Shown here piece by piece: positions 60,520-64,000 of a stretch of DNA of 64,000 bases. The stretch is from the NCBI GenBank assembly GCA_020846005.1, contig JADLEQ010000011.1, positions 1 through 64,000 on the forward strand, written 5' to 3'. Source of the DNA: Polyangiaceae bacterium (GTDB lineage: Bacteria > Myxococcota_A > Polyangia > Polyangiales > Polyangiaceae). A program made the position numbers and the translations under genes. The notes below the pieces were generated by a model, which had not been told where the DNA came from, made no database searches, and saw only the letters and a list, made by a program, of their open reading frames with translations. Within the stretch, counting starts at the first letter, position 1. Each line of letters begins with the position of its first letter.

Positions 60520-62109
60520 TCAGCGCAGGCGGTAGACCGCGCCGCCCGCCAGCGCGAACAGCGCGTCGACGAAGCCGCCGTCGTAGGCGGTGCCCCACGC
60601 GACCGCGCGCACCTCGCGCCCGACGTCGTGGGACACGAGCCGCGAGCTCGCCGTCGGGCTCGGGCCCTCGAAGTACAGGACGACGACGGTGCTCGCGCAC
60701 GCGACGCCGGCGGCCTGCCCGGCGGCCGCGAGATCGACGCACGGCGCCGAGGTGACGGGCCACTCGAGGAGGTGCGCCGGCGCTCCGGAGCGCGCGAGGG
60801 TGACAGCGGCGAGCGTCGGCCCCGACGCACCGCCGGCCAGCGCGTCCAAGCTCCCGAACGCGTCGAGCTCCACGTCGACGGCGGCGAGCGACGCCGCCCC
60901 GGCGCCGAGGCCCGCGGTCGCGGCCGCCCGGAACGAACCGACCGACGCGTCCCAGGAGAACACGTCGACCCCGTGGCTCGCCGCGCCCGCGACGAGGAAC
61001 ACGGTCGACCCGTCCCCCGCCGTCTCGAGCGCGAGCACGTCACGGTAGGCCGTCCCCGACCCAAGGGTGTGCAGCGCGGTCGGGGCGGCGCTCCCGTCGA
61101 GGAGCGCGACTCCGATCCCGCCCTCGGCGAGCGTCGCGGCCGCCGCGTATTGCGCGCCAGCGACGACGCCGACCGACGTGTACGCCACCCGCTCCGCCGT
61201 CCCGCCGACCGCGATGGGCGGCCGCAGCGAGAGCACGCCCCCGCTCACCTCGATCGGCGTGACCCCGGCGCTCCCCGTCGCCGCGACCACGCGCGACGAC
61301 GAGGCCGCGCCCACCCCCCACCTGAGGTGCGTCGGCGTCGCCGCCAGCGCGTGCGTCGCCACCTGGGAGAACTCGCCCGTGTCCAGCGCCTCGAGGACGA
61401 CGACGGTCCCCGCCTCCGTACCCACCAGCAGCCCGGCGAGCGCGCCGGCGCCCACCGGGGCTGTGACCAGCGCCGTGCCGCCCGGCCCTCCCCAGACGAC
61501 CTCCGGCACGCCGACGCCCGCGCAGATGGGCCCCACCTGTCGCGTGTCGCACCACTCGGACGCACAGTCGGCGTCGACCTGGCATGCGCTCCGCTTCGGG
61601 CACTTCGGGCAGGGCCCACCGCAGTCGGTGGCCGTCTCGTCGCCGTTCGGCACGCCGTCCGTGCAGCTCGCGCACGGATCGCAGTCACCGCCGCAGTCGA
61701 CGCCCTCCTCGCCCGGATCCAGGACGCCGTTCTCGCACGGCCGGTCCGGCGGGTGGGCCCACGTGAAGTCGGCGTCCGCTTCGTCCGGCAGACCCGAGAA
61801 GCCCTGGAGCGGAGCGCAGGAGAACGCGCGTACGCCGTCGACGAGCGTCGCCGTCGGCACGTTCGGGAAGAGGCACGGCACCACCGACTCGCAGACGACC
61901 TCGCACGACGACGCGACGACCCGAAACCCCTGCCCGCGCGCGACGGCCTCGTACGACGCTCGGCGCGTCCCCGGCGGGCAGGTCTCGGAGCACGCCACGA
62001 CGCCAGCGTCCTCAGCCGCGTCGTCGCACCGCGCCGCCAGCAGGCCGAGCGCGAGCGCGCCCCAGGCGAGGAGCGTTCGGCGGCGTGGCTCGGCGGCGAA
62101 CGGGCGCAT
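60520..62109 (-). CDS. Cys-rich lipoprotein with propeller-like C-terminal domain
   Basis: Protein of 529 residues. Lipobox Cys28 (LLAARC). The first mature module has Cys40, 44, 69, 73, 79 and 98 in the order C-x3-C-P-x-G-T ... C-E-x-V-C-x5-C, shared with the small lipoprotein at 63506. A second stretch contains two DCGGxCxxC units (VDCGGDCDPC, TDCGGPCPKC) and CQVDADCASEWC. The last 330 residues are weak beta repeats (GSAGVTPIEVSGGV, GDGSTVFLVAGAAS), possibly an FG-GAP/propeller fold. Start ATG 62109 lies 5 nt after the upstream stop, so the two genes are one operon. Function unknown; likely surface-exposed. Confidence 0.78.
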   Translation of the reverse strand: MRPFAAEPRRRTLLAWGALALGLLAARCDDAAEDAGVVACSETCPPGTRRASYEAVARGQGFRVVASSCEVVCESVVPCLFPNVPTATLVDGVRAFSCAPLQGFSGLPDEADADFTWAHPPDRPCENGVLDPGEEGVDCGGDCDPCASCTDGVPNGDETATDCGGPCPKCPKRSACQVDADCASEWCDTRQVGPICAGVGVPEVVWGGPGGTALVTAPVGAGALAGLLVGTEAGTVVVLEALDTGEFSQVATHALAATPTHLRWGVGAASSSRVVAATGSAGVTPIEVSGGVLSLRPPIAVGGTAERVAYTSVGVVAGAQYAAAATLAEGGIGVALLDGSAAPTALHTLGSGTAYRDVLALETAGDGSTVFLVAGAASHGVDVFSWDASVGSFRAAATAGLGAGAASLAAVDVELDAFGSLDALAGGASGPTLAAVTLARSGAPAHLLEWPVTSAPCVDLAAAGQAAGVACASTVVVLYFEGPSPTASSRLVSHDVGREVRAVAWGTAYDGGFVDALFALAGGAVYRLR

Positions 62110-62114
62110 CGGGG

Positions 62115-63221
62115 TCACTCGCGGTACCGGACGTCGCAGTCGGCGGCGAGCTCGAAGGCGCCCGAGACCGGCAGCGGCTGATCGAGCAGCCTGGGCCCCG
62201 CCTCTCTGCGCACCGCGCCGGTGCACGAGAGGGTGAAGCGGCCAGGCGCGTCCTGGAGGGTGAACGAGCAGCGAGTCGCGGCGTCCGAGTAGGAGACGGA
62301 CGAGTAAGCGTAGAGCGTGTCGCACGCGTTGTACGCGCCCTGCCCGTCCACGTCATAGGCGTACGGCAACGTGTGCTGAAATCCAGGGACGAAGACGGGC
62401 GCCTCACCCTCGCGCTCCTCCACCAGCTCCCCGGCGACGGGACCGTACGTCCCGGGCGCCTGCACGCCGGGCGCCCGGAACACGAACCGGTTCGGGGGCG
62501 GCGCGTACGTCCGATCACAGTACTTCGGCAGGATGCCGAGGTTCATGCCGCGGAAGATCCCGAGCTCGAGCTCCACGAGCAGCGCACCCTCGCTCCGGTC
62601 GATGAGGGCGCGACACGCGGTCGCGAAGGTCCCGGCGTCGGCGCCCACCTGCTGCGGATCGAGGAACGACACCGCGTGGGTCAGCCCGAGCGCCGGCCCC
62701 GAAGGGCAGTCTTGCCGCGCATGGTAATCACACCAGTCGATTCGACCCGACACCTCCGCCGTGTCGCCCGTCGCCGTGTCCACCGCCTCGCCCGAGTACG
62801 TCCCGGCGGCGAGCCCCGTCTCCAGCTGCGTGAGGCGGATCCCGCCGCTGCGAAGCACCCAGGACCGGCCGGCGTGGTCGAGCAGGAGTGTGGCGCTGTT
62901 CGGAGCCCCGACGCCCCCCTGCTGGAAGGGCACCGCCGGGTCGTAGATGGTGTCGCTCACGAGCCCGCGACACCGGGAGTCGAACACCGAGTTGATCGCG
63001 TACGTCCCCACCAGCGAGTAGCTCTGAGCGAGGCCCACGCAGTCGACCTCGAGCCGCTGGGTGGTGGTCGCCGCTCCGTCCGTCGACGGCCCGCACCCAC
63101 CCGACGCACCGAGCACCGCGGCGACCCCGCCGAGCCACGCCGCCCGCCCGCCCGCCCCGCGCGCTGTCCCACGCTCAGCCCGAGGCGCCGCCGGCAACGC
63201 GGCACCACGGCGGGCAGACAT
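62115..63221 (-). CDS. Lipoprotein of unknown function with repeat-encoded start region
   Basis: Protein of 368 residues if the last of several in-frame ATGs (63221) is used. An Arg/Ala-rich N-terminus precedes a signal helix with lipobox GASGGC. The mature domain has about nine cysteines and strand-rich sequence (GTYAINSVFDSRCRGLVSD, RSWVLRSGGIRLTQLETG, GRIDWCDYHARQDCPSG, YDVDGQGAYNACDTLYAYSS). No family is recognised. Upstream in-frame ATGs recur every 12 nt because the start lies in a 12-bp tandem repeat. It shares a transcript with the Cys-rich gene downstream. Confidence 0.72.
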   Translation of the reverse strand: MSARRGAALPAAPRAERGTARGAGGRAAWLGGVAAVLGASGGCGPSTDGAATTTQRLEVDCVGLAQSYSLVGTYAINSVFDSRCRGLVSDTIYDPAVPFQQGGVGAPNSATLLLDHAGRSWVLRSGGIRLTQLETGLAAGTYSGEAVDTATGDTAEVSGRIDWCDYHARQDCPSGPALGLTHAVSFLDPQQVGADAGTFATACRALIDRSEGALLVELELGIFRGMNLGILPKYCDRTYAPPPNRFVFRAPGVQAPGTYGPVAGELVEEREGEAPVFVPGFQHTLPYAYDVDGQGAYNACDTLYAYSSVSYSDAATRCSFTLQDAPGRFTLSCTGAVRREAGPRLLDQPLPVSGAFELAADCDVRYRE

Positions 63222-63264
63222 GATCCGCGACATGATCCGCGACATGATCCACGTCATGATCCAC
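63217..63264. repeat. 12-bp tandem repeat over the lipoprotein start codon
   Basis: Four units of GACATGATCCGC (variants end CAC, and the last begins GTC). On the minus strand each unit supplies an in-frame ATG, giving the repeated peptide Met-Ser-Arg-Ile. The last ATG (63221) is the assumed start. Confidence 0.93.
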
Positions 63265-63289
63265 GACAAGAGCATGTCCGAGCCCACTT

Positions 63290-63433
63290 GAGAAGCCCTC
63301 TCGAGGCGAGAAGCCCTCTCGAAGCGAGAAGCCCTCTCGAGGCGAGAAGCCCTCTCGAGGCGAGAAGCCCTCTCGAGGCGAGAAGCCCTCTCGAGGCGAG
63401 AAGCCCTCTCCAGGCGAGAAGCCCTCTCGAACG
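63290..63433. repeat. 18-bp tandem repeat, eight units
   Basis: Eight units of GAGAAGCCCTCTCGAGGC with one or two substitutions (units 2, 7 and 8). Each unit contains TCTCG-AGG-CGAGA or GAGA-AGCCC-TCTC inverted arms, so the array can fold into a row of small hairpins. It fills most of the gap between the divergent lipoprotein genes. Confidence 0.95.
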
Positions 63434-63466
63434 CCCCGGGGGGCGAGAGCTCGGGAGGTCGGGGGG

Positions 63467-63496
63467 TTGCGGGCGGTCCGGCGTGGCTGGTATCCT
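63467..63496 (+). promoter_or_regulatory. Promoter of the 63506 gene (leaderless type)
   Basis: TTGCGG (63467-63472), 18-bp spacer, TATCCT (63491-63496), 9 nt before ATG 63506. No ribosome site is present. It begins 33 bp after the 18-bp repeat array. Confidence 0.5.
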
Positions 63497-63505
63497 TCCC
63501 CGATC

Positions 63506-63889
63506 ATGGTGGCTCTCTCTTCGGTCTCGAGGCGACGGATCATGGGTTGGCTGGGCGGTGCCGCATGGATCGGGCTGCTCGCTCCCGGGTGCAGCGACCC
63601 GGGCGAGGACGCGCGGGCGGTGGCGGAGTCGTGCGGCCAGCAGGAGTGCCCAGTGGGGACGGCCTTCCGCGAGAGTCGTTCGGTCACGAGCGGCGTCGAC
63701 ATCAGCGGTGGCTACGACCCCGCGACGTACAAGGCCGACGGCGCCTACCAGAAGCTGGGGGCCGGCGACTGCGAGTACGTCTGCCAGGTGATCAATTCCT
63801 GCCCGGATGGCACCTTCCCGGTCATCACCAAGGACTGCTTCACGTGCACCGCCATCGTGGGCGGCCAACCCGCCCCCACGCAATGTTGA
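63506..63889 (+). CDS. Small Cys-rich lipoprotein, paralogue of the 60520 N-module
   Basis: Protein of 127 residues with an Arg-containing signal (SRRRIMGWLGG, twin-arginine-like) and lipobox ending at Cys29 (LLAPGC). The mature domain has Cys43, 48, 89, 93, 99, 111, 114 and 127. ECPVGT and DCEYVCQVINSC match CPPGT and SCEVVCESVVPC of the lipoprotein at 60520-62109, so the two share a module. ATG 63506 is preferred because the promoter ends 9 nt upstream. The last bases overlap the next gene. Function unknown. Confidence 0.75.
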   Translation: MVALSSVSRRRIMGWLGGAAWIGLLAPGCSDPGEDARAVAESCGQQECPVGTAFRESRSVTSGVDISGGYDPATYKADGAYQKLGAGDCEYVCQVINSCPDGTFPVITKDCFTCTAIVGGQPAPTQC

Positions 63890-64000
63890 CGCGGCGGCTC
63901 TGCCTCGCCCTGGGCGGGGCGCTCGGGGCGGCGCTCGCCTTCGGCGGCTGCGAACAGGAGAGCGTATACGACCAGACACCGACCTGCGCGCGCGCGTGCC
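63883..64000 (+). CDS. Lipoprotein, N-terminal part only (cut by window end)
   Basis: The first 39 residues of a further lipoprotein. ATG 63883 overlaps the previous stop by 7 nt, so the genes are coupled. MLTRRLCLALGGALGAALAF is a signal peptide with lipobox GGC (Cys23). The mature start includes TCARAC, a C-x3-C pair like the first pair of the neighbouring Cys-rich family, so it may be a third member. The remainder lies outside the window. Confidence 0.6.
   Translation, partial: MLTRRLCLALGGALGAALAFGGCEQESVYDQTPTCARAC

Noticed and set aside
63290-63433. CRISPR array
   Set aside because: Units are contiguous 18-bp tandem copies without spacers, and no cas gene is nearby.

Overview
The window is a very GC-rich (by eye about 70% or more), densely packed bacterial chromosome segment. 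Gene content and style point to Myxococcota, most likely a Polyangia-type myxobacterium. The clues are a serine/threonine kinase followed by a TPR/PEGA-like membrane protein, a response regulator fused to a PatA-type (DUF4388) domain, a tandem-FHA membrane protein, PilC next to a PilS-like kinase, a non-flagellar type III export protein, and many lipoproteins with long Gly/Ala/Ser linkers or Cys-rich modules. This is inference from families; no marker gene was searched.

Layout. 1-2.6 kb: a hexamer repeat, an exported pirin, tRNA-Glu(UUC) and an M14 carboxypeptidase. 2.6-13 kb: a lipoprotein, ddl, a FIST-sctV pair, a PP2C phosphatase, two membrane proteins and rpsA. 13-24.2 kb: hydrolases, a GH92 mannosidase, htpG, lipoproteins, a saccharopine-dehydrogenase-like reductase and a long acyl-CoA dehydrogenase behind a paired palindromic operator. 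24.2-32.8 kb: a response regulator, gcvT-gcvH, a kinase / TPR protein / eight-cysteine-repeat lipoprotein operon, outer-membrane-like proteins and a lipase. 32.8-37.5 kb: a rubrerythrin / Fe-S oxidoreductase / DUF3501 redox operon, a DUF2325-like protein, and a compact operon of a four-cysteine mini-protein with two YeeE/YedE-type sulfur-transport halves. 37.5-49.9 kb: an esterase and a repeat lipoprotein, two tandem DUF72 proteins with an aminoglycoside-phosphotransferase-like kinase, a histidine phosphatase, a four-gene operon ending in a stand-alone 2-oxoacid dehydrogenase acyltransferase domain, a propeller-like protein and aspartate kinase. 49.9-59.4 kb: a TPR protein, mlaC behind a textbook sigma-54 site, a PilS-like kinase, pilC, a serine hydrolase, a tandem-FHA protein and an SGNH hydrolase. 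59.4-64 kb: a lipoprotein cluster (VWA, Cys-rich) with 12-bp and 18-bp tandem repeats in its divergent intergenic region, ending in a gene cut by the window edge.

Regulation. Reading upstream regions by eye gives a recurring vegetative promoter, TTGnnn-N17/18-TAnnnT. In about ten genes its -10 box ends only 6-9 nt before the start codon, with no Shine-Dalgarno sequence, which implies leaderless mRNAs. Genes with true leaders (rubrerythrin, pilC, the esterase at 37.6 kb, the hydrolase at 20.9 kb) have the same promoter further upstream plus a GGAG-type ribosome site. Many same-strand neighbours overlap by ATGA or GTGA, so operons are tightly coupled. The only intergenic stretches approaching 300 bp are 12757-13032 (upstream of rpsA, nothing recognised) and 63222-63505 (the tandem repeats).
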